The notes under the pieces: generated by a model
What the model saw: only the letters and a program-made list of their open reading frames with translations
Databases searched by the model: none
Told to the model about the DNA's origin: nothing
NCBI GenBank assembly: GCA_903870165.1
Contig: CAIQBW010000028.1
Coordinates: 1-58,439 of the forward strand
DNA length: 58,439 nucleotides
Direction: 5' to 3'
DNA from: an uncultured Methylophilaceae bacterium
GTDB taxonomy: Bacteria > Pseudomonadota > Gammaproteobacteria > Burkholderiales > Methylophilaceae
Shown: one piece after another, positions 1 through 7,259 of the stretch
Position numbering within the stretch: position 1 is the first letter of the stretch
Layout of the letters: each line of letters opens with the position of its first letter
Position numbers and translations under genes: made by a program

Positions 1-1
1 G

Positions 2-808
2 CTTGAAATATTTGAACCTAAGGCGATATTTGAGGGTGAGCAGGTGGTGGGAATTGTGCAGCAGGTACAAAACCGTGGTCGCCAACTGATTGAAGAGTTT
101 ATGATCGCCACCAATGAGTGCACGGCAAAGTTTTTGGCGGCGCAAGGGCATTCGTCACTACGTCGAGTGGTGCGTTCTCCTGAAAACTGGATGCGCATTG
201 TTGAGCTTGCTAAAAAGTATGATGCGCATCTGCCCAGTGAGCCTGACTCAAAAGCGCTTTCGCTCTTTTTGGCAAGGCAACACAAAGCTGACCCGGTCAG
301 ATTTCCTGATTTATCTTTGGTGATTGTGAAGTTGATGGGTTCTGGTGAGTATGTGGTTGAGCAACCCAATGCTGATCCTATTGGCCACTTTGGGCTAGCT
401 GTTCGCGATTACACGCATTCGACAGCGCCAAATCGCAGATTTCCCGACCTGATTACCTTACGCATGATTAAAAGTGCTTTGCAGCAAAAGGTTCCAGCTT
501 ATAGTAACGGCGATTTGGGCTTGCTAGCGGAGCACTGTTCTCGCCAGGAGGATGCTGCTAGAAAGGTGGAGAGACGTGTTAGAAAGTCTGAGGCGGCCTT
601 GGTCTTGTCATCCCATATCAATCAAACTTTTGATGCGATTGTGACGGGTAAATCAATCACCGCCACTTGGGTGCGCATTTTTGATATGCCAGTCGAGGGA
701 TTGCTTACAGACGGTCTACAAGACCTAGAGGTTGGCAGAAAGCTTCGCGTTAGGCTGGTTTCTACCGATGTAGAAAAAGGTTTTATTGACTTTATACAGG
801 TGAGTTAG
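2..808 (+). CDS. RNase II family exoribonuclease, 3' part (5' end outside the window)
   Basis: The reading frame is open from base 2, so the gene begins before the window and only about 268 C-terminal residues are seen. The RNB signature Y-T-H-S-T-A-P-N-R-R-F-P-D-L (about 413-454) is the strongly conserved tract of RNase II/R catalytic domains that precedes the C-terminal S1-like part. The last 70 residues (D-A-I-V-T-G onward) look like a degenerate S1 RNA-binding barrel. The family degrades single-stranded RNA 3' to 5'. A GTG at 44 is an internal codon, not a start. The RNB signature is divergent (NRRF instead of IRRY), which fits the short RNB-only proteins of betaproteobacteria rather than classic rnb or rnr. 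The family call is firm; the exact subfamily is not. Confidence 0.85.
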   Translation, partial: LEIFEPKAIFEGEQVVGIVQQVQNRGRQLIEEFMIATNECTAKFLAAQGHSSLRRVVRSPENWMRIVELAKKYDAHLPSEPDSKALSLFLARQHKADPVRFPDLSLVIVKLMGSGEYVVEQPNADPIGHFGLAVRDYTHSTAPNRRFPDLITLRMIKSALQQKVPAYSNGDLGLLAEHCSRQEDAARKVERRVRKSEAALVLSSHINQTFDAIVTGKSITATWVRIFDMPVEGLLTDGLQDLEVGRKLRVRLVSTDVEKGFIDFIQVS

Positions 809-855
809 TCATGTTTGAAAACACATTATTTCATCATCCTATCCTTGATGAGATG

Positions 856-1542
856 CTAAGTGGTAATCTTGTTGGCTTTATATTTCTTGAGCGCCGACCT
901 CGTCCTGCTATCAAGCAAGCTCCACAGCGCAACCTTCTCGTCGCTCTCTAACATCTCGCAGCGCTCATGTGCGAGTCTTAGTTCTTCTAGTTGCACGAGC
1001 TCTGTGACTTCCTCTGCTATTCTGGCAAGCAAGTCTTTCTCATCTGTGTTGAATGCTTCTAGTGTACCTGCCGTTGGTGTGATGGATTGCTGTGGTGGCT
1101 TTATGTCTTCTTTTATTTCGTTTGCTGCTTTATCTTTCTTAATTGCTTCGCTCTTTTCCTTTGTTTCGCTTTCTTTCATCTCTACCATCGGTAGATCTTC
1201 TCCTGCATAGATATACATCCCTAATCCATGGAGTGATATGGCTTTGGCTAAGCATCTTTGCATGGCTGTATTGACTGAGAACGCATCTGGGTTATGGATC
1301 GCTTTATTTCTAAAGTCCATCACAGGTAATTGTGCTGTTCTAGATTTACCAAAGGCATGTACCGTACAGAACACCATCATGGTCTCACCAAACACCTTAG
1401 GCTCTGCATACTCCCAAGAAGCACTCTCATCTAACTGTAATAACTGATCCACTGCCCAAGACCATTACAGATAAGCTAAGCCGTTCTTACGCTCGATATA
1501 GTCATTGACGTTAATCTTCCTAAGCTCTGTGTAATGCATCAT
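856..1542 (-). pseudogene. DUF1071 (Sak-type) phage single-strand annealing protein, broken by an in-frame stop
   Basis: Read from ATG at 1542 (a GAGGGA ribosome site lies upstream), the frame gives 25 residues ending N-G-L-A-Y-L. A TAA follows at 1465-1467, and the same frame then continues with W-S-W-A and about 200 more residues to a TAG at 856. DUF1071 proteins normally read Y-L-S-W-A-W-A here, so one C-to-A change in a TCA serine codon explains the stop. The downstream part keeps the hallmarks L-P-V-M-D-F-R-N-K-A-I, N-x-A-M-Q-R-C-L and L-H-G-L-G-M-Y-I-Y-A-G-E-D-L. The C-terminal third is charged and linker-like. The family anneals single-stranded DNA in phage recombination. A GTG at 1452 could restart translation, but the protein would lack the conserved N-terminal motif. 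It lies 14 bases after the small upstream phage gene, so it belongs to that operon. Confidence 0.8.
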
Positions 1543-1556
1543 TCAATCCCTCTGCC

Positions 1557-1850
1557 TCAAGCTGTCTTGTTGTCCATCACCGGACCTTCAATCCCTTCAT
1601 CAATCAGATACTCCATCCGTGACATATCCTTGAAGTGGGGTGGATTTAAATTCGCATGAATCTCTTCCATGGCTTTCTCATACATCCACTCAATACTCTT
1701 TCTATCCATCAGCTCAATAATATTGATCTCACTATCCACTGGTCTGATCTCATCTACCTGTTCAAACACCATGCATACACACACATCATACGAACCCTGT
1801 TCATACTCCACCGTTGCCCACTCGTAGTTCCTCGCACGATTCTTAGCCAT
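1557..1850 (-). CDS. small phage-type protein of unknown function (97 aa)
   Basis: I do not recognise the family. The start chosen is the ATG at 1850, which has GGAAAACGAG directly upstream. The open frame continues further upstream only through AT-rich promoter DNA and the operator repeats, so longer starts are unlikely. The protein is acidic and soluble-looking, with no signal peptide or membrane segment: an N-terminal basic M-A-K-N-R-A-R-N, a central C-V-C-M, and a predicted helical stretch E-W-M-Y-E-K-A-M-E-E-I-H. It sits between the operator-promoter and the broken DUF1071 gene, in the place of a phage early gene. That is the only clue to its role. Confidence 0.5.
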   Translation of the reverse strand: MAKNRARNYEWATVEYEQGSYDVCVCMVFEQVDEIRPVDSEINIIELMDRKSIEWMYEKAMEEIHANLNPPHFKDMSRMEYLIDEGIEGPVMDNKTA

Positions 1851-1888
1851 CTCGTTTTCCTTGGTTATGGAAGTTATTTGATGAATTA

Positions 1889-1927
1889 AGTTTACAACTG
1901 TAACCATTTTAATGTCAACAACTGTAA
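1889..1927 (-). promoter_or_regulatory. phage-type early promoter with overlapping inverted-repeat operator
   Basis: On the minus strand TTGACA (1918-1913) is followed after 18 bases by TAAACT (1894-1889), a plausible sigma-70 promoter for the small gene at 1850. The spacer and -10 are covered by TTACA-AC-TGTAA (1892-1903), a perfect 5+5 inverted repeat. A second copy with one intact half-site (TGTAA at 1923-1927) lies 24 bases away, next to the -35. Both copies share the 10-base core ACTGTAACCA. Two helically phased operators over a promoter are typical of small phage HTH repressors. The regulator encoded next door at 2020-2241 is the obvious candidate, by inference. Confidence 0.55.
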
Positions 1928-1971
1928 CCACTTTTATTTTGAAAAGTTTAAATTTGATTTTAGTAGGCAAC

Positions 1972-1998
1972 AAAAAAGCCACGATTGACGTGGCTTTT
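1972..1998 (-). terminator. rho-independent terminator after the HTH gene
   Basis: GCCACG-(5-base loop)-CGTGGC (1978-1994) is followed on the minus strand by a run of six T. It ends the transcript of the HTH gene at 2020 and separates it from the downstream promoter at about 1918. The flanking AAAA/TTTT makes it partly bidirectional. Confidence 0.75.
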
Positions 1999-2019
1999 AA
2001 AGGATATTAATTTATTTAG

Positions 2020-2241
2020 TTATTTCTTAGGATTGCCTTCACCGAGCATGATCCATCGTGCTGAGAAGTTAGTGTTGTCTTCTATTTTGAAAGCATATCT
2101 AGGGTCTACGTTCTTCGTTCTTCCGGATAGCCATTGATTAACAAGACTGCGTGATGCATTAGATAACCTACCAAACTCAGCTTGGTTGGTAATGTTAAGT
2201 TTTTCCATCATGTACTTAACGCGTTCTGCGGTTGTTTTCAC
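2020..2241 (-). CDS. short phage-type HTH (XRE/Cro-CI) DNA-binding protein
   Basis: 73 residues with a GTG start. The pattern Q-A-E-F-G-R-L-S-N-A-S-R-S-L-V-N-Q-W-L-S-G (about 20-40) is a helix-turn-helix of the lambda-repressor-like kind. It is followed by D-P-R-Y-A-F-K-I and the tail W-I-M-L-G-E-G, which closely resembles the end of the DNA-binding domain in CI-type repressors. The usual C-terminal peptidase (LexA-like) or dimerisation domain is absent, so it is either a Cro-sized regulator or a truncated repressor. A TATAAT box lies upstream on the minus strand (2279-2274). It is transcribed in the same direction as the two genes it probably controls and is insulated from them by a terminator. 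Target assignment is inference. Confidence 0.7.
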   Translation of the reverse strand: MKTTAERVKYMMEKLNITNQAEFGRLSNASRSLVNQWLSGRTKNVDPRYAFKIEDNTNFSARWIMLGEGNPKK

Positions 2242-2685
2242 AGGCTATAGATCCAATGGTTGGGACGGTTGAAATTATAAACTTTATTGGGCACTAGATG
2301 GCTGATTAAGTCTGCTAAACAGCTAAAAGTATCAATTTACAAAACGGACTAATTCTCATTTGGAACATGCTCAAAAATAGCCTGCTAGAAAAAACAAAGC
2401 CAAACCTTTGGAATCAAAGACTGCAATTGGCTGACAGCGATATTTTTTGTATTAACTAGCCGTAAAAACATGCCATTTTCCAAAACAAACCCAATTGTGC
2501 TCAGAGCCATATCTGGCATGGCTTGCAGCAATATTTTCCTTATGGAGTAGGTTGTCGACTTCACTATTCTTGCTTCTAAGACCAATATCACTACTTTAGT
2601 GCAGAGCAAAAACACCCGCACTTAAATAGGGCTCAGTAAGTCTCTCATCCTCAATTCTCGCTCCTTTAAGCATGGTTTTAACAGG
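2242..2685. other. stretch without a recognisable gene
   Basis: This AT-rich stretch between the HTH gene and the sigma-54 promoter holds the probable promoter of the HTH gene at its left end. No frame gives a protein I can recognise. A 78-codon frame on the minus strand (2385-2621) has no ribosome site and an atypical composition. On the plus strand a stop-interrupted frame runs from about 2367 to 2633. It may be decayed prophage DNA, since it borders the phage patch. Confidence 0.4.
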
Positions 2686-2701
2686 TGGCACGCAGATTGC
2701 T
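2686..2701 (+). promoter_or_regulatory. sigma-54 (RpoN) promoter of the ATP-grasp/Anbu operon
   Basis: The bases read TGGCACG-CAGA-TTGCT. The invariant GG (2687-2688) and GC (2699-2700) have the required 10-base separation, and every consensus position of the -24/-12 element matches. The expected transcript start is near 2712, about 30 bases before the first start codon. Activation by an enhancer-binding protein is therefore expected, for example in nitrogen limitation. No enhancer site could be identified with confidence upstream. Confidence 0.85.
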
Positions 2702-2742
2702 TTTATTTTAGTAATACTTCAAGAGCAAAATGGTGAGTGAGC

Positions 2743-4224
2743 ATGAGTAGCCAAGCAAGAACCTATTTCGATGAAATGCATTCAGGCCCAGCGGGCGTCC
2801 GTGATTTGTACGCGAATTACGCCAATTGGTTGCGCGATGTGCCAGCTGCGCAACTCGAAAGTAAGCGCCAGGAAGCTGAACTTCTGTTTAGGCGAGTGGG
2901 GATTACCTTTAACGTCTACGGTGAAAATGCAGGCACAGAGCGCTTGATACCGTTTGATGTGATTCCGCGTTTACTTGCCGCTAAAGAATGGGATGTGCTT
3001 TCTAAAGGTGCGATTCAGCGTGTGCGTGCCCTCAATATGTTTTTGCATGATATCTACCACGATCGCGAAATCATCAAGACTGGCATTGTCTCTGAAAACA
3101 TCCTCACCCATAGCCAATATCGCCCGGAGATGTTTGATGTGGACGTGCCAGGCGGCATTTATGCGCACATTGCGGGCATCGATATTGTCCGCACAGGTGA
3201 AAATCAGTTCTATGTGCTAGAAGATAATCTTCGCACGCCCTCTGGCGTTTCTTATATGCTGGAAGACCGTAAGATGATGATGCGACTTTTTCCTGAGCTA
3301 TTCCGTCGTTACTCCATTGCGCCTGTTGAGCATTATCCGCAGGTACTCAAAAACAATTTGCGCGCTGTAGCACAGAGTGGCGTGAAAGACCCAACTGTTG
3401 TATTGCTCACACCAGGCGCTTACAACAGTGCTTATTTTGAGCATGCCTTCTTGGCTCAGCAAATGGGCGTGGAACTGGTGGAAGGTCAAGATTTATTTGT
3501 GCGTGGCAATGCGGTGTATATGCGAACCACAGAAGGCCCTAAACGGGTAGATGTGATTTACCGCCGTTTGGATGATGAGTATATCGATCCTCTCGCTTTT
3601 AACCCTGACAGTATGCTCGGTGTACCAGGCTTATTTTCCGTGTATCGCAATGGCGGGGTCACGCTGGCAAATGCCGTGGGTACTGGGGTTGCAGATGATA
3701 AATCTACCTATATTCGTGTGCCTGACATGATTAAGTTCTATTTGGGTGAAACGCCGATTTTATCTAACGTGCCAACCTATGAACTAAGTAAAAAAGATGA
3801 TCTTGCTTATGTGCTAGATAACTTGCCTGAGCTGGTGGTAAAAGAAGTACAGGGCTCAGGTGGCTATGGAATGTTGGTTGGGCCAACGGCCAGCAAGCAA
3901 GAAGTTACTGATTTTCGTGCTCGAATTTTGGCTGACCCAAGCAACTATATTGCTCAGCCGACCTTGGCACTTTCCACTTGCCCAACATTGGTAGAGCAAG
4001 GCATAGCACCTCGCCATGTGGATTTGCGTCCATTTGTATTGTCTGGCGAAACAGTAACTTTGGTGCCAGGTGCACTTTGCCGGGTGGCAATGCGAGAAGG
4101 CTCTTTAGTAGTGAATTCATCACAAGGTGGTGGAACCAAAGATACTTGGGTCTTACAAGAAAAGTCTCCTCAAGAAGTGTCGGAAATTGAAACAGCATTA
4201 AAAGATGAGGTGGCTGTATGTTAA
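2743..4224 (+). CDS. circularly permuted ATP-grasp protein (CP_ATPgrasp / DUF404-DUF407)
   Basis: 493 residues from the ATG at 2743; a GTG two codons earlier is the alternative. Typical motifs are G-P-A-G-V-R-D-L-Y near the N-terminus, R-V-R-A-L-N-M-F-L-H-D-I-Y (about 93-105), V-L-E-D-N-L-R-T-P-S-G-V-S-Y-M-L-E (about 160-176), K-E-V-Q-G-S-G-G-Y-G-M (about 367-377) and a late D-L-R-P-F-V. This family is a relative of glutathionylspermidine-synthase-type ligases with a permuted ATP-grasp fold, and it is predicted to form an amide or peptide bond using ATP. The substrate is unknown. It overlaps the alpha-E gene by 7 bases and is first in a sigma-54 operon with transglutaminase-like and Anbu genes, a recurrent neighbourhood for this family. 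Confidence 0.92.
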   Translation: MSSQARTYFDEMHSGPAGVRDLYANYANWLRDVPAAQLESKRQEAELLFRRVGITFNVYGENAGTERLIPFDVIPRLLAAKEWDVLSKGAIQRVRALNMFLHDIYHDREIIKTGIVSENILTHSQYRPEMFDVDVPGGIYAHIAGIDIVRTGENQFYVLEDNLRTPSGVSYMLEDRKMMMRLFPELFRRYSIAPVEHYPQVLKNNLRAVAQSGVKDPTVVLLTPGAYNSAYFEHAFLAQQMGVELVEGQDLFVRGNAVYMRTTEGPKRVDVIYRRLDDEYIDPLAFNPDSMLGVPGLFSVYRNGGVTLANAVGTGVADDKSTYIRVPDMIKFYLGETPILSNVPTYELSKKDDLAYVLDNLPELVVKEVQGSGGYGMLVGPTASKQEVTDFRARILADPSNYIAQPTLALSTCPTLVEQGIAPRHVDLRPFVLSGETVTLVPGALCRVAMREGSLVVNSSQGGGTKDTWVLQEKSPQEVSEIETALKDEVAVC

Positions 4225-5165
4225 GTAGAACCGCTAACCATTTGTATTGGATGGCACGCTATATTGAACGCGCAGAAAACATGGCGCGTATTTTGGATGT
4301 GACTGCGAATATGGCTTTGGTCCCAAATGCAGCCTTGAGTGAAGCTGCTTTGTGGCAACCTGCGTTAGAGATTTCAGGCAATGCAGAATCTTTTCAAGAA
4401 CGCTTTTCTGAATTTACAGCGAGTAACGTTATTCACTTCCTGGCTATGGACCCAGAAAACCCATCGAGCATTTACTCTGCTTTATATAGTGCGCGTGAAA
4501 ATGCCCGTGCTGTTCGCGTGGCGATGACCTCGGAAACTTGGGAAAACATCAATGCGCTGTGGTTAGAATTTAGCCAGTTTGAAGGGAAAGATTTGGCGGT
4601 AGATGGCCTGCGTGAGTTTTGCGATTGGGTAAAAGCCCGTTCACACTTATTCCGCGGCGTGAGCTTCGGCACAATGCTTCGCGATGATGCTTTTCAGTTT
4701 TTACGTTTAGGTACTTTTATTGAGCGTGCTGATAATACTGCGCGACTGTTAGATGTGAAATACCACTTATTGCTACCCAAAGAAGAAGAGGTCGGCGGCG
4801 GGGTGGATTATTACGAATGGAGTGCTGTGCTACGCTCTGTATCAGCCTTTCAGGCTTATCAAAAGGTCTTTAATGACACGATTCAACCTTGGCGGGTCGC
4901 CGAGTTGTTAGTACTACGCAAAGATATGCCACGTTCCTTGCATGCTTGTTTTACCGAAATTACTGCGATTTTAGAAAACCTCACGACAGGTCGTCATGTG
5001 GAATGTAGACGCATTGCAGGGGAGATTAATGCGAGCCTGCAATACGGTCGTATGGATCATATTTTCCAGAACGGGTTGCATGAGTTTCTAACGGAATTTA
5101 TTGAGTGCAATAACCAATTAGGCGCTGAAATACAAAACAGTTTCCTCAATATTCATGCGGCTTAA
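4218..5165 (+). CDS. alpha-E domain protein (DUF403)
   Basis: 315 residues, mostly helical, with the family's opening L-S-R-T-A-N-H-L-Y-W-M-A-R-Y-I-E-R-A-E-N. A second, similar tract F-L-R-L-G-T-F-I-E-R-A-D-N-T-A-R lies near residues 155-170, showing the internal symmetry of the fold. There is no signal peptide or membrane segment. Alpha-E proteins are found almost exclusively beside permuted ATP-grasp genes and are thought to act with them; their own activity is unknown. The start overlaps the previous gene by 7 bases, so the two are probably translationally coupled. Confidence 0.92.
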   Translation: MLSRTANHLYWMARYIERAENMARILDVTANMALVPNAALSEAALWQPALEISGNAESFQERFSEFTASNVIHFLAMDPENPSSIYSALYSARENARAVRVAMTSETWENINALWLEFSQFEGKDLAVDGLREFCDWVKARSHLFRGVSFGTMLRDDAFQFLRLGTFIERADNTARLLDVKYHLLLPKEEEVGGGVDYYEWSAVLRSVSAFQAYQKVFNDTIQPWRVAELLVLRKDMPRSLHACFTEITAILENLTTGRHVECRRIAGEINASLQYGRMDHIFQNGLHEFLTEFIECNNQLGAEIQNSFLNIHAA

Positions 5166-5204
5166 TCTGCATTCATTTGTTTTTATAAAGATTGATTAAA
5201 CATT

Positions 5205-6038
5205 ATGCAATTAAGCATTCAACACACAACCCAATACAGTTATAGCCAACCACTTAATTACAGCATTCAGCAATTACGCTTAACGCCACAAGATGGATTT
5301 GGCCAGCGCGTTAAAAGCTGGGCGATTTCAGTCAATGGGCAACTGAGCCAACACCTTGATACTTACGGAAACGTTGTTCACACCATGGTGTTAGATGGCA
5401 ACCACAGCGAGATTAAACTCATCGCAAAAGGTGAAGTAGAAACAGGCTTGCCCATGGTTGCAAACCAAGAACGTCTTCCTTTAACTATTTTTTTGCGTAA
5501 TACAGCGCTCACAGAAGTGGATGCCCAGATTAGAGATTTTGCCGCGCCATTAGGACCATTAAAAACAATTGCGGCTTTGGAGAAGCTAAGCGCGGCAATT
5601 ATTGAGCGTGTGCCTTATGTAAAAGGTGCGACAGGGGTTTACACCACCGCCACGCAAGCATTTGAGGCGAGTACGGGCGTCTGCCAAGACCATGCACATA
5701 TCTTTATTGCTTGTTGCCGCAGCCTAGGCGTACCAGCACGATATGTGAGTGGTTATTTGTTTACCGATGATGGTCATTTGCTCGAAAGCCACGCTTGGGC
5801 AGATGCTTGGATAAATGACATTGGGTGGGTGAGCGTGGATGTTTCAAATCGCTGTTTGGCAGATGCAGCGCACGTACGCTTGGCAACGGGGTTGGATTAT
5901 CACGGTGCTTGCCCTGTTAGTGGCGTGCGGGTTGGTGGGGGCATGGAAACCATGAACGTTGGCGTCAATGTGTGGCAATTGAGTGGTGAGGGAAAGTCCC
6001 GCGATATCAAAAAACAAATTGAACAAGTACAACAATAA
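5205..6038 (+). CDS. transglutaminase-like cysteine protease family protein
   Basis: 277 residues. The N-terminal half is the bacterial transglutaminase N-terminal beta domain (Q-L-S-I-Q-H-T-T-Q-Y-S-Y onward). The C-terminal half is the papain-like core with the catalytic triad: Cys in G-V-C-Q-D-H-A-H (about residue 164), His in E-S-H-A-W (about 199), and Asp in D-V-S-N-R (about 214). No signal peptide is present, so it is cytosolic. Relatives act as peptidases or amidases rather than cross-linkers. In the operon it follows alpha-E by 39 bases and precedes Anbu, suggesting it processes or cleaves the ATP-grasp product. Confidence 0.92.
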   Translation: MQLSIQHTTQYSYSQPLNYSIQQLRLTPQDGFGQRVKSWAISVNGQLSQHLDTYGNVVHTMVLDGNHSEIKLIAKGEVETGLPMVANQERLPLTIFLRNTALTEVDAQIRDFAAPLGPLKTIAALEKLSAAIIERVPYVKGATGVYTTATQAFEASTGVCQDHAHIFIACCRSLGVPARYVSGYLFTDDGHLLESHAWADAWINDIGWVSVDVSNRCLADAAHVRLATGLDYHGACPVSGVRVGGGMETMNVGVNVWQLSGEGKSRDIKKQIEQVQQ

Positions 6039-6066
6039 CTATTAAAAGTAGGACGGAGAAAAAAGT

Positions 6067-6795
6067 ATGACTTATTGCGTTGGCCTATTGCTAGATGAGG
6101 GCTTGGTGCTCGCTTCGGATACACGCACCAATGCGGGTGTGGATCAAGTGGCTATCTTCCCCAAAATGCATCATTTTGAAGTGCGCGGTGAGCGCATGAT
6201 TACCTTGCTTACGGCAGGAAATTTGGCGATTACCCAGTTAGTGGTAAATCGCTTGCGTGAAGCGATTAAAAAAGACGAGGGATCGCATCTTAATAATGTA
6301 ACCAGCCTATTTGAAGCCGCCAGTTTGGTGGGCGATGAAGTGCGTTTTGCCTTTGAGCGAGATGCCGAGCACCTTAAAAATCATAACGCAGATTTCTCTG
6401 CTAGCATCATCGTGGCGGGGCAAATTAAGGGCGAAAAGCCACGCTTATTTAATGTTTACAACGCAGGCAATTTTATTGAGCCAAGTAGTGAAACGCCTTA
6501 TTTCCAAATTGGTGAAACCAAATACGGTAAGCCAATTATCGACCGGGTGATTAAGCACGATACCGAGATGATGGACGCGGTGAAGTGTTTGCTGATTTCT
6601 TTTGATTCGACCATTCGTAGCAATATCTCTGTCGCTGCGCCGATTGATTTAATGCTGTATCGCAAAGATACCTTTCATGGCGATTGCTCACAGCGCATTA
6701 CCGAAAATGACCCATACTATGCGGTGGTACGAAAAGCTTGGTCAGAAGGCCTTAAAAGCGTGTTCCACCAAATTAAAAATCCGGACTGGTGCTAA
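6067..6795 (+). CDS. Anbu, proteasome-beta-like peptidase
   Basis: 242 residues, preceded by a GGACGGAG ribosome site. The opening M-T-Y-C-V-G with L-V-L-A-S-D-T-R-T-N-A-G-V-D is the signature of Anbu, the bacterial relative of proteasome beta subunits and HslV. After Met removal Thr2 becomes the N-terminal nucleophile, with Asp18 in the conserved S-D-T-R tract. Known Anbu proteins assemble into open or ring-shaped oligomers, and no protease substrate is firmly established. The genetic link to ATP-grasp, alpha-E and transglutaminase-like genes is the typical Anbu neighbourhood. The last codons overlap the possible GTG start of the DUF2721 gene. Confidence 0.92.
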   Translation: MTYCVGLLLDEGLVLASDTRTNAGVDQVAIFPKMHHFEVRGERMITLLTAGNLAITQLVVNRLREAIKKDEGSHLNNVTSLFEAASLVGDEVRFAFERDAEHLKNHNADFSASIIVAGQIKGEKPRLFNVYNAGNFIEPSSETPYFQIGETKYGKPIIDRVIKHDTEMMDAVKCLLISFDSTIRSNISVAAPIDLMLYRKDTFHGDCSQRITENDPYYAVVRKAWSEGLKSVFHQIKNPDWC

Positions 6796-6797
6796 AT

Positions 6798-7247
6798 ATG
6801 ATTTTGGCTACGCCGACTGATATTCGTGATGTGTCACTAGCGATTCGAGATGCCGTTGCGCCCGTATTTTTGTTAACAGGCATAGGCTCAATTCTCGGAG
6901 TTTTGGTTAATCGTCTAGGTCGTTCAATTGATCGAGCACGTTTAATTAATGCGATGAATGACGAGCAGTTTTATAAATATCTGGATGAACTTAATGTAAT
7001 TGTAAAGCGAACCATGTGGATGCGCTGGTCTGTTGGTTTGTTTATTTTTGCGGGATTATGTGTTGCCCTGTCGATTGCATCGGTATTTATTAGCGCAGAG
7101 TTAAAGGTTAATTTGCCTCACTTTGTGCTGATTGCATTTATTACTGCAATGTTTTCACTCACTATCGGCTTGTTGTGTTTTTTGCGTGAGATTATCTTGG
7201 CAGCACAAGAAAATATCACTTCAGAAAGACAGCACAGGCATCGCTGA
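6798..7247 (+). CDS. DUF2721 membrane protein
   Basis: 149 residues from the ATG at 6798, two bases after the Anbu stop; a GTG at 6789 inside Anbu is an alternative. Three hydrophobic segments are visible: about 19-36 (A-P-V-F-L-L-T-G-I-G), 73-94 and 102-125. The A-P-V-F-L-L-T-G-I-G tract followed by V-N-R-L-G-R-S-I-D-R is the DUF2721 signature. The function is unknown. The tight coupling to Anbu suggests it is the last gene of the sigma-54 operon and may tie the soluble enzymes to the membrane, but DUF2721 genes also occur alone. Confidence 0.8.
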   Translation: MILATPTDIRDVSLAIRDAVAPVFLLTGIGSILGVLVNRLGRSIDRARLINAMNDEQFYKYLDELNVIVKRTMWMRWSVGLFIFAGLCVALSIASVFISAELKVNLPHFVLIAFITAMFSLTIGLLCFLREIILAAQENITSERQHRHR

Positions 7248-7259
7248 GCTGAATTTCGT

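Noticed and set aside
811-949. Short plus-strand frame starting M-F-E-N-T-L-F after the RNase gene
   Set aside because: It runs into the 3' end of the pseudogene on the other strand and resembles nothing known. It could be the stub of a native gene cut by phage DNA, but there is no support.
860-1447. Plus-strand frames opposite the DUF1071 pseudogene
   Set aside because: They are Ser/Ala-rich mirror images of a clearly homologous minus-strand protein and lack ribosome sites.
2385-2621. 78-codon minus-strand frame
   Set aside because: No ribosome site, odd composition and no family; treated as non-coding.
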